From an uncultured Prevotella sp. (GTDB taxonomy: Bacteria > Bacteroidota > Bacteroidia > Bacteroidales > Bacteroidaceae), in contig CAMVUM010000008.1 in NCBI GenBank assembly GCA_947170725.1, forward strand, positions 71,466-107,158: DNA of 35,693 nucleotides. Direction: 5' to 3'. Positions 16,195 through 24,083 of this stretch are shown in pieces. Under the pieces are notes generated by a model. The model did not search any database. It had not been told where the DNA came from and saw nothing but the letters and a program-made list of their open reading frames with translations. Made by a program: the position numbers and the translations under genes. The first letter of the stretch is position 1. The number at the start of each line of letters is the position of its first letter.

Positions 16195-18564
16195 ATGAGA
16201 AAACTATTCTTATCCGTGTTATTGTGCTGTCTCGCTGCAATCAGTGGGCATGCGCAGGATGTTACCGTGACGGATATAACGGTGGATACCGAGGGACAGC
16301 TCGGATATAAAGTGCTTGAAGTGTACAACGCCTTTGAGGAAGTGACAGGATTAAGAATCTCCGGACCTATAAATGAAGAGGACTGGAAGACGCTGAAGGA
16401 GATGCCATCTCTAGAAGAGTTGTATATGGATGATGCGATAGTTTTGAATGAAGCTGTACCGAAGGAACAGTTTTCTGGCCATAACCGTTTAAGGATAGTA
16501 ACATTACCATATTCGTGTAAGACGATAGGAAATTCTGCTTTCGTTAATTGCGATAATCTACAATCCATAAGCCTTCCTAATGTAGTATCGATAGAATCTT
16601 ACGCTTTCTATTATTGCAGAAATCTACAATTCATAAGCCTTCCTAATGTGGAATCGATAGAATCTCAGGCTTTCTGGAATTGCGATAATCTACAATCCAT
16701 AATCCTTCCCAATGTGGAATCGATAGGATCTGACGCTTTCTATAGTTGCAATGATCTACAATCCATAAGCCTTCCTAATGTGACATCGATAGGATATGAT
16801 GCTTTCCAGAATTGCAATAATCTACAATCCATAAGCCTTCCTAATGTGGAATCGATAGAACGCTATGCCTTTGGTAACTGTACCAGTCTCACATCAATCA
16901 ATCTTTCAGACAAGCTGACCATGTTAGGTGATGGATGCTTTATGTCTTGCACAAATCTTACCACTCTTGTCCTTCCTGCATCTATAATCAGAATCCCTGA
17001 TGGAGTATTTGATGGTTGCAACAAAATACGCGAGATAGAGTGTAACGCTCCCGTTCCACCGGCTGTCGGCACGTTCCCTTTTGCCAACGAAGTTATCTAC
17101 GCCGCAACGTTGCGTGTGCAGAGTGCTTCGATGCAATCGTACAAGGACGACCCGTTCTGGGGAAGATTTGCTCATTGGGAAGAAAGTCCCACGCGCATCA
17201 CCGATCTGATTCTGAACAATAACTATACACTTAATGAGGATGTCCGGCTGGACAAACTCAACCTCACTGTCATGCCTGGTGTGGCGTTCACCATTTATGG
17301 CAATGCGCTGCAGGAGTTCAAGAGCGTGACGCTGATGGCTAATGATGGCGGTTGCGGCGTGTTCATGAGCAACAGCAACGCCGTGATGAGCGACGCAACG
17401 CAGATAAAATATCAGATAGTGCCGTCGAAGTGGTACTACGTTACGCTGCCTTTCGACGTCGACATGACCGCAATGGAGGTGACGGACGACGCCCTGCTCG
17501 CCATCTACGACTATGACGGCGAGACACGTGCGGTCAACGGAACGGGCGGAAGCTGGCGCCGTGTGACGGAGGGAACGCTGCTGGCCGGACAGGGATATAT
17601 CATTCAGGCCAGCAAGCAGACCGTGCTGACACTGAAAGCGGGTTACAGCAATCTGAACGCGGCCTTCACGCCCTACGCCGTGACCACGCCGCTGAGCGAA
17701 TGGCCGTCGGAGCTGGGTGCGCCGGAAGCCGGTTGGAACTTCGTGGGCAATCCCTATCCGACATATTTCGATATCCGTCACATGGATTTCTCGGCTCCCA
17801 TCACCGTGTGGAACGGTTCGACATACGCGGCATATTCAGTTGCTGACGACGAGTTGGCCCTGGCACCGCTGCGGCCTTTCTTCGTTCAGTGTCCCGCCGG
17901 AACGGATCACATCACGTTCAACACGGCTGGTCGTCAGACCACGGCCACCATCAACCACAGCCGCATGGCTGCGCCACGCAGCAGTGAGTCCGCCTTGCGC
18001 CGGCTGGTCAATCTGACTCTGACTTCCGCCGACGGAACGGAGCACGACCGTACCCGCGTTGTGGTGAACGCCGGAGCTACGGACGGATATGAGATGAACT
18101 GCGACGCGGCCAAGATGATGAGTAGCGACGCCTCGGTGGCACAGATGTGGACCCAGCGCGGCGGCACACGCTACGCCATCAACGAGGGACCGCAAGCCGG
18201 CGGTCGTGTAGCCGTTGAACTCTATCTTCCTGCGGCTGGCGAATATACCATTGCCGCCCTGCGGGCCGACATCGGCGCCAAGCTCTATGACAGCCTGACA
18301 GGAACGGAGACATTGCTCAACGATGGCGGGGCCTATACGTTCGCCGTGGCCGATGGCGGCAACCTAGCCGGACGCTTCTTCCTTGTGCTTGCCAACGGAA
18401 CTACGGGAATCTGCACGGCTATTACAGCCGACAGTGAGGCCGGTGCCGATGTATATTACACCGTTGACGGCCGCCGTGCCGGCACAGCCGCAGACGTGCT
18501 TCCGGCCGGTGTATATGTGAAGAAGAACAACAAGAGCAATGCCGTTAAAGTGATAGTACGATGA
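16195..18564 (+). CDS. Secreted BspA-like leucine-rich-repeat protein with C-terminal sorting-type tail
   Basis: This 789-residue protein has a signal peptide (MRKLFLSVLLCCLAAISGHAQ). Residues ~35-85 carry the segment typical of BspA relatives (LRISGPINEEDWKTLKEM). LRR_5-type repeats occupy ~100-280. Five of them are almost identical 22-residue units of the form C.NLQSISLPNV.SI...AF. The middle (~330-640) is a beta-rich module seen in Prevotella surface proteins (WYYVTLPFDVD, GYIIQA, LAPLRPFFVQ). The C-terminus (~735-789) resembles a type IX secretion sorting domain (YYTVDGRRAG, then LPAGVYVKKNN and KAVKVIVR-like ending). BspA-type LRRs often bind host or bacterial surfaces. It is first in a three-gene operon; the next ATG overlaps its stop. 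The repeat part is visibly more AT-rich than the rest. Confidence 0.88.
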   Translation: MRKLFLSVLLCCLAAISGHAQDVTVTDITVDTEGQLGYKVLEVYNAFEEVTGLRISGPINEEDWKTLKEMPSLEELYMDDAIVLNEAVPKEQFSGHNRLRIVTLPYSCKTIGNSAFVNCDNLQSISLPNVVSIESYAFYYCRNLQFISLPNVESIESQAFWNCDNLQSIILPNVESIGSDAFYSCNDLQSISLPNVTSIGYDAFQNCNNLQSISLPNVESIERYAFGNCTSLTSINLSDKLTMLGDGCFMSCTNLTTLVLPASIIRIPDGVFDGCNKIREIECNAPVPPAVGTFPFANEVIYAATLRVQSASMQSYKDDPFWGRFAHWEESPTRITDLILNNNYTLNEDVRLDKLNLTVMPGVAFTIYGNALQEFKSVTLMANDGGCGVFMSNSNAVMSDATQIKYQIVPSKWYYVTLPFDVDMTAMEVTDDALLAIYDYDGETRAVNGTGGSWRRVTEGTLLAGQGYIIQASKQTVLTLKAGYSNLNAAFTPYAVTTPLSEWPSELGAPEAGWNFVGNPYPTYFDIRHMDFSAPITVWNGSTYAAYSVADDELALAPLRPFFVQCPAGTDHITFNTAGRQTTATINHSRMAAPRSSESALRRLVNLTLTSADGTEHDRTRVVVNAGATDGYEMNCDAAKMMSSDASVAQMWTQRGGTRYAINEGPQAGGRVAVELYLPAAGEYTIAALRADIGAKLYDSLTGTETLLNDGGAYTFAVADGGNLAGRFFLVLANGTTGICTAITADSEAGADVYYTVDGRRAGTAADVLPAGVYVKKNNKSNAVKVIVR
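16546..16875 (+). repeat. Five tandem 66-bp near-identical repeats encoding LRR units
   Basis: The string AATCTACAATCCATAAGCC or a close variant recurs with its first six bases at 16555, 16621, 16687, 16753 (GATCTA) and 16819, an exact 66-base period. Each unit encodes one 22-residue LRR. Identity between units at the DNA level is very high, so unit number could change by slippage or recombination without breaking the frame. Confidence 0.92.
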
Positions 18565-20048
18565 TAATAGATAGATTAAGAACGGCGGTGACGGCCATCC
18601 TGTTGGTAGTCGCATCGGCGGTGGAGGCGCAGTGGACGGGGTTCGACCCCGACACTCCTCCCGAACCGGGCCAGCGCGGCGTTGTCGTGCTGACAAGCCG
18701 ACCCGAAGGCGCTGCAACGCTGATCGGTGGTGGAAGCTATACGCCGGGAACTACGGCCCGTATCAGCAGTTCACGCACGAGCGCCGTGTGGAAGTTTGAA
18801 GGATGGCTGAACGAGAGCGGCGACACCATCAGCCGCTCCACCTCGATATCATTGCCGGTAACGACAGGCGTGACACGCCTCGCGGCCTGTTACAAGGAAG
18901 ACACGGACACGTTCCATGTCGCTCTTTCGGCCAATCCGGCGGAAGCTATATATAATATGTATGGTGGCGGCACATACGACAACACGGAACGGCCATACAT
19001 TCATTTATCTAAAAGAACCGGCTTCCGTTTCCAGAACTGGACGCGCAACGGCGAGGTCGTATCAGAGCAGCAGTCTTTCTACTATGACCGCCGCGACGGA
19101 GAGAATGATGTCACGCTTGTGGCCAACTTCATATTCGACCCGACAACGCCGGCCGAACCGGACACGGCGCGTCTGCGCCACACGGTCTACATACAGTGTG
19201 ACCCCGATGTGGGCGGCACGGTGAACTATCCCGACGGAACGACTATGCTTGAAGGTGACGAGATAACGCTGACGGCACGGCCCAACAAGGACTTTGTCTT
19301 CATGGGATGGCTGCGTGACGGCGTAGAGGTGTCGTCAGAGAAGTCATACACGCTGCGCATGGGGCGCACCGACACCTACATGACGGCCCGCTTCATGTAT
19401 TCGCCCGACACGCCGGAGGAGCCGCTCATGCCCGTGCAGCACACATACGCCGTCTATGCGGGAACGGTGACGGTCAATCCAGGACTGTCCGTCTACCTGC
19501 CGATATCGCTTGAGAACACCGGTGACATTGACAAACTGGAATTCACATTACGCATGCCCCGGATGTTCACAGTGGATACATCCAAAACGCAGACGACTGC
19601 ACGTACTCAGGGATTTGGCACGACGACGGCGTGTCGCGTTGCGGGTGACAGCACAGAGGTGGACGTTAGGATAACGGGCGACAAACCGTTTGCCTATAAC
19701 AACGGTGCCGTTGTCAATCTCTATCTGACCGCGGCCGACACGACTTTGGTGGGCATTTACGGGATCAACTTCGTTTCAGCTACAGGATATGACGGGACGA
19801 ACATACGCCATTCGTCCACCCATGGCGGCATAATAATCGTTGAGCGGGCACTGCCGACCGACATGCTTGGCGATGTCAACGGCGACGGACGTATCAACAT
19901 TCAGGATGTGGCAATGCTGACGGGATATATCCACGGCCGGCGTTACGACAGTTTCATAAAGAAAAATGCTGATATCAACGGTGACGGACGCATCAATATC
20001 GCGGATGTGGCGTTGTTGGTTGAATTGGTTATAATATATAATATGTAA
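18561..20048 (+). CDS. Secreted protein with three InlB-B-like repeats, a cohesin-like domain and a C-terminal type I dockerin
   Basis: This 495-residue protein has a signal peptide ending near VEA-QW. Three beta-grasp InlB-B-like repeats follow (~41-112, 118-192, 207-280), each ending in a GW/NW-containing hairpin (FEGWLNESG, FQNWTRNGE, FMGWLRDGV). TPxEP linkers separate them. Residues ~294-430 resemble a cohesin fold (VNPGLSVYLPISLENTGDID, then LEFTLRMP). The C-terminus is a full dockerin with two calcium loops: D438-N440-D442-N446-D449 (DVNGDGRINIQD) and D471-N473-D475-N479-D482 (DINGDGRINIAD). Unlike its neighbours it ends in the dockerin and has no sorting tail. Its ATG overlaps the stop of the LRR gene, and the cohesin-like gene follows after 15 bases. 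The dockerin call is firm; the cohesin call is by resemblance only. Confidence 0.85.
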   Translation: MIIDRLRTAVTAILLVVASAVEAQWTGFDPDTPPEPGQRGVVVLTSRPEGAATLIGGGSYTPGTTARISSSRTSAVWKFEGWLNESGDTISRSTSISLPVTTGVTRLAACYKEDTDTFHVALSANPAEAIYNMYGGGTYDNTERPYIHLSKRTGFRFQNWTRNGEVVSEQQSFYYDRRDGENDVTLVANFIFDPTTPAEPDTARLRHTVYIQCDPDVGGTVNYPDGTTMLEGDEITLTARPNKDFVFMGWLRDGVEVSSEKSYTLRMGRTDTYMTARFMYSPDTPEEPLMPVQHTYAVYAGTVTVNPGLSVYLPISLENTGDIDKLEFTLRMPRMFTVDTSKTQTTARTQGFGTTTACRVAGDSTEVDVRITGDKPFAYNNGAVVNLYLTAADTTLVGIYGINFVSATGYDGTNIRHSSTHGGIIIVERALPTDMLGDVNGDGRINIQDVAMLTGYIHGRRYDSFIKKNADINGDGRINIADVALLVELVIIYNM

Positions 20049-20063
20049 GAAGACAATATCAAG

Positions 20064-21563
20064 ATGAAAAGACTGACGACAATTATGATTGGCTTTATGG
20101 CTGTTGTGGCGGCATGGGCCGGCAATAGCAGGATGACGCTGTCTGACATATACTATAGTGACACGTACGGCGGATGGGTGGTTGAGCTCGGACTTGACAA
20201 TCCCGATGAGACGGTGAATGCGTTCCAGTGTGACATCGCCATACCTTCGCCGTTTGTGTTTGATGTGGGTTCGTATGCTTTTACGGAGCGTGCTCTTGAA
20301 CTGAAGATGGGAAAATATGTCGACACCCATACATGTTCATCGGCAGTCAGGAGTAACGGCTGTCTGCGCGTTCTTGTCTACTCGTCCGAGAACAAAGCCA
20401 TAAAGGGCACGGACGGAACGGTGTTGGTGCTGGCCTTGAAAGACGCCTCGCAATATTTCGCTATACCGCATGACCATCGTGGCAATGCCAACATGACTAA
20501 CATCGCGCTGACGCGTTCGGTTGACGGTCAGATAGTGGAGGAGGCGGAATATCCGGAGGCCGTTGTGAACGACAGCACGTTGCAATGCTACAACTGCATG
20601 GACAACGCCGCTTTCGTAATTGGTGGCGTGACGGCCGGCGAGCTGGAGGAGATAAACGTCAATCTGTCCACGAATGACCGTTTGGTGACGGTGGACCTGA
20701 CGCGTTGCAGCGATGCCACGCTCGGCACGCTGGACGTTAAGAACGGCAACACCATCATCATGGCGGCAGGAGAGAAGCAGGTGGACAACGAGCATAATGT
20801 GTTTTGGAAAGAGAACGGCGAATGGCTGTGCAACAGCTTTTGGCTGACGGATGAAGGTCTGTCGTTGTCGCTCCCGTTCAGTGCGCGGGCCAGAAAGTTC
20901 ACGTACGACCGCAGCTATACAGGTGGAGTATGGAACACGGTCTGTCTGCCGGTGGCGCTGACGCAGGAACAATATGGCATGCTGAAAGAACGGAATGTCG
21001 TTGTCAGGCAGATGACGTCGTTTGATGCGGGGCATGCCACGGTGACATTCTCTGACGTTACGGACTTTCTGCCGAACAAGCCTTACGTTATACGTCCGGA
21101 GGAAGACGGAATCGTTTTCAGTGCTATTGAGAACGTCATGCTTGTGCCGTCGGAGCGCGCGAGCATTGTTTCGGATGGCCTCACCATGTCCGGCAACTAC
21201 GACTATAATGTCATCAACTCCACGTCGGATCTGGCCAGATATGGCTATGAGGAAGGAACGGGCGAGTTCGTCAAGTTGGGACAGAACTGTATTCTGAAAC
21301 CGTTCCGCTGTTTCCTCGAACTGGAAGCCGGACTTTCTTCGGCAAAACCGCGCATCTATATCTCTCAACAAGGAACTGACGGCATTTCCGGAGTTACCTC
21401 GGACGGCTTCCTTCGCGGAGCTTCCGGTGATACGTTTGCCGATCGCGAGGTCTATTCGGCCGACGGCCGGCGTGTGGCGGTATGTAGAGACGGTGATACC
21501 GGACGCCTCCGTCTGCCTGCCGGTGTCTACATGATTGGCGGCAGGAAGGTCGTGATAAAGTGA
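20064..21563 (+). CDS. Secreted cohesin-like protein with C-terminal sorting-type tail
   Basis: This 499-residue protein has a signal peptide (MKRLTTIMIGFMAVVAAWAG). Residues ~24-170 form a cohesin/CBM-like beta-sandwich by resemblance (WVVELGLDNPDETVNAFQCD, later RVLVYSSENKAIKGTDG), comparable to the domain in the preceding dockerin protein. The central part (~250-430) resembles the beta-rich module of the upstream LRR protein (VWNTVCLPVAL, KPYVIRPEE, ILKPFRCFLEL). The last ~60 residues are a sorting-type tail (EVYSADGRRVAV, LPAGVYMIGGRKVVIK), suggesting export by the type IX system and surface attachment. It is the last gene of the operon and is followed by a strong terminator. It could anchor the dockerin-bearing product of the preceding gene; this is inference. 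Confidence 0.78.
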   Translation: MKRLTTIMIGFMAVVAAWAGNSRMTLSDIYYSDTYGGWVVELGLDNPDETVNAFQCDIAIPSPFVFDVGSYAFTERALELKMGKYVDTHTCSSAVRSNGCLRVLVYSSENKAIKGTDGTVLVLALKDASQYFAIPHDHRGNANMTNIALTRSVDGQIVEEAEYPEAVVNDSTLQCYNCMDNAAFVIGGVTAGELEEINVNLSTNDRLVTVDLTRCSDATLGTLDVKNGNTIIMAAGEKQVDNEHNVFWKENGEWLCNSFWLTDEGLSLSLPFSARARKFTYDRSYTGGVWNTVCLPVALTQEQYGMLKERNVVVRQMTSFDAGHATVTFSDVTDFLPNKPYVIRPEEDGIVFSAIENVMLVPSERASIVSDGLTMSGNYDYNVINSTSDLARYGYEEGTGEFVKLGQNCILKPFRCFLELEAGLSSAKPRIYISQQGTDGISGVTSDGFLRGASGDTFADREVYSADGRRVAVCRDGDTGRLRLPAGVYMIGGRKVVIK

Positions 21564-21682
21564 CATGGGAATTATTATAAAGTAATAAGAGATTCATCAT
21601 CAAGTAGCAACAAACTGACGTAGACAGTCCGTCCGGAGCAAGAACGTCTGAGAAAACGGACTGAAGAACATAGTGAATCCAA

Positions 21683-21733
21683 GGGCGGGATGATAAAATG
21701 CTGATACGGTGTTTTGTCATCCCGCCCGTTTTT
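21683..21733 (+). terminator. Rho-independent terminator of the LRR/cohesin/dockerin operon
   Basis: GGGCGGGATGATAAAA (21683-21698) pairs with TTTTGTCATCCCGCCC (21712-21727) with one wobble, followed by GTTTTT. It lies ~120 bases after the last stop. Confidence 0.9.
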
Positions 21734-21812
21734 GTCGCCTTTTCTCACCACATCAAGATGGCGTCATTTTAAATTTATGCTGGCTAAGACTGCATATATC
21801 AGAGTTTTTATG

Positions 21813-21820
21813 TACTTTTG
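21813..21820 (+). promoter_or_regulatory. Putative -7 element for the DPP IV gene
   Basis: TACTTTTG matches TAnnTTTG and lies 31 bases before the ATG at 21852. It falls inside the upstream in-frame extension of the reading frame (from 21714), which argues that the true start is 21852. Confidence 0.6.
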
Positions 21821-21851
21821 TAACGATAATATTAAAACAAATGTAATAGAA

Positions 21852-24059
21852 ATGAAAAGGATAGCATTTATGTGTGCGGCATTACTGATGGCGGCATCCC
21901 AGATGTTTGCCGGCAACAGGCTCGACCTGAAGAGCATCACCTCCGGAGAATTTGCCGGTGAAAGGCTGGCGGCAGTGAAGCCTTTGGCTGACGGCGAGAC
22001 ATACGCCCAGATCAGCACCGACGGTAAGCAGATTGTGAAATATTCGTTCAAGACAGGACGTCAGACCGGTGTACTCTTTGATGTCAATACCGTCCGTGGT
22101 GCAAAGATAAAGTCCGTTGACGGCTATATCATGAGCCCTGACGGCCGGCGGATACTGATACAGACAGACACCAAGGCCATCTATCGGCGTTCGTTCACTG
22201 CAGCATATTATATATACGACATAAGGAACAACAAGATGGAACCCCTTTCTGCCGGCGGCCCGCAGCAGACACCGCTCTTCTCGCCCGACGGCAATCAGAT
22301 TGCCTTTGTCCGCGACAATAATATCTTCCTCGTGAAGTTGCTTTATGACAACGCCGAGAGCCAGGTGACCAAAGACGGCCGACGCAACGAAATCATCAAC
22401 GGCATACCCGATTGGGTCAATGAAGAAGAGTTCGGTATGTCCCGCAGCATGGTCTTTACGGCCGACGGACGTCAGATCTGCTGGATACGCTATGATGAGA
22501 CTGCTGTCAGGGAGTATTCGTTTCCGCTCTTCCGTGGTTCCAACCCGACGATGGACGAATATGGAGAATACCCCGGAGCATATACATACAAATATCCTGT
22601 GGCCGGGTCGGCAAACTCCAAGGTGGCCGTCTACAGCTATGACATCAAATCCCATCAGACACGCCGTATAGACGTTCCGTTGGACGCCGACGGTTATATT
22701 CCCCGTATCGTCATGACGTCAGACTCATCGAAGGTTGCGGTGTACACCATGAACCGCCATCAGGACTGCCTGTCCATTTACATGGCCAATCCGCTGTCCA
22801 CCGTCTGCCAGCTTGTCATTCAGGACAAGGTCGACAAATACATGCGCGAGGAGTCGATGGACGGTATCCAGATAACCGACCGTCACATCATAGTTCCAAG
22901 CGAACGCGACGGCTACACCCACCTATACGTCTATTCGCTTACAGGCCAGCTGCAGCGTCAGATTGTGAAAGACAACTATGAAGTGACAGACCTCTACGGC
23001 ATGGATGAGAAAACCGGCGACGTCTATTTTGCTGCCGCACAGCTCGGACCGCAGGATCGTCAGATTCTTGTCGCCCGCAAAGACGGGAAGATAGAGCGTT
23101 TGACCAATCGTGAAGGTTTCAACCGCGCTATCTTCAGTTCCGACTTCAAATTCTTCATCAATATTTGGAGTGATATCAATACCCCCAATGAATATTCTAT
23201 TTTCAGCAATACAGGAAAGCGTCTCGTGACTCTTATCGACAACAAGGCACTTGCGTCGAAGATGGCTTCGTATGACATGGGACACCGTGAGATGTTCAGC
23301 CTGACCACGTCAGAGGGCGTACAGCTCAACGGATGGATGGTCAAGCCGGCAGACTTCAACGCGTCAAAGCGCTATCCCGTCATCATGTATCAGTATGGCG
23401 GTCCGGGCAGCCAGCAGGTTCTCAACCGCTGGGACATCGGAATGTGCGGTCAGGGTGCCGTCCTGGAGCAGTATATGGCCCAGCAGGGCTATATCGTGGT
23501 CTGTGTGGACAACCGTGGAACGGGTGCGCGCGGAGCCGAGTTTGAGAAGTGTACATATCTTCATCTCGGTGAGCTGGAGGCCCGCGACCAGGTTGAGACA
23601 GCCCTGTGGCTCGGCCGTCAGGCGTATGTTGACAAAGACCGCATCGGAATCTGGGGATGGAGCTATGGCGGCTGGAACACGCTGATGAGCATGAGCGAGG
23701 GCCGTCCTGTCTTCCGGGCCGGTGTCGCTGTAGCCCCGCCGACGGACTGGCGTTATTATGACACGGTATATACGGAGCGCTACATGCGCACACCGAAGGA
23801 AAATCCGGCCGGATATGCCGACAATCCCATCAGTCGCGCCGACAAGCTGAGCGGCGCGCTGCTCATCTGCCACGGCATGGCCGATGATAACGTCCACTTC
23901 CGCAATACTGCCGAATATACCGAGGCACTCGTCCAGGCGGACAAGGACTTCCGTGAGAACATCTACACCAACAGAAATCACGGAATCTACGGCGGCAACA
24001 CGCGCAACCATCTGTTCCGTCAGATAATGAACTTCTTTAACGCAGAGATGAAGAAATAA
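21852..24059 (+). CDS. Dipeptidyl peptidase IV, S9 family
   Basis: This is a 735-residue serine exopeptidase that removes X-Pro or X-Ala dipeptides from peptide N-termini. The start at 21852 gives a proper signal peptide (MKRIAFMCAALLMAASQMFAG); the frame extends to 21714 but would lack one. The N-terminal beta-propeller (DPPIV_N, ~90-480) includes VNEEEFGMSRSMVFTADGR, whose Glu pair binds the substrate amino terminus. The alpha/beta-hydrolase domain has the full triad: Ser604 in GWSYGG, Asp678 in ADDNVHF and His710 in NHGIYGG. Spacing between the three fits the family. It is exported, probably periplasmic or surface. The GH105-DUF4861 gene follows after 24 bases with no terminator between. 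Confidence 0.95.
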   Translation: MKRIAFMCAALLMAASQMFAGNRLDLKSITSGEFAGERLAAVKPLADGETYAQISTDGKQIVKYSFKTGRQTGVLFDVNTVRGAKIKSVDGYIMSPDGRRILIQTDTKAIYRRSFTAAYYIYDIRNNKMEPLSAGGPQQTPLFSPDGNQIAFVRDNNIFLVKLLYDNAESQVTKDGRRNEIINGIPDWVNEEEFGMSRSMVFTADGRQICWIRYDETAVREYSFPLFRGSNPTMDEYGEYPGAYTYKYPVAGSANSKVAVYSYDIKSHQTRRIDVPLDADGYIPRIVMTSDSSKVAVYTMNRHQDCLSIYMANPLSTVCQLVIQDKVDKYMREESMDGIQITDRHIIVPSERDGYTHLYVYSLTGQLQRQIVKDNYEVTDLYGMDEKTGDVYFAAAQLGPQDRQILVARKDGKIERLTNREGFNRAIFSSDFKFFINIWSDINTPNEYSIFSNTGKRLVTLIDNKALASKMASYDMGHREMFSLTTSEGVQLNGWMVKPADFNASKRYPVIMYQYGGPGSQQVLNRWDIGMCGQGAVLEQYMAQQGYIVVCVDNRGTGARGAEFEKCTYLHLGELEARDQVETALWLGRQAYVDKDRIGIWGWSYGGWNTLMSMSEGRPVFRAGVAVAPPTDWRYYDTVYTERYMRTPKENPAGYADNPISRADKLSGALLICHGMADDNVHFRNTAEYTEALVQADKDFRENIYTNRNHGIYGGNTRNHLFRQIMNFFNAEMKK

Positions 24060-24083
24060 ACAAATCAAAAACTTTAGAGGAAT

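Noticed and set aside
16546..16875. Regularly spaced repeats that might suggest a CRISPR array
   Set aside because: The 66-base units are contiguous, in frame, have no unique spacers and encode LRR units; no cas genes are present.
21714..21851. Upstream extension of the DPP IV reading frame by 46 codons
   Set aside because: The extension contains the -7 element and would bury the signal peptide; the start at 21852 gives a proper leader and signal sequence.
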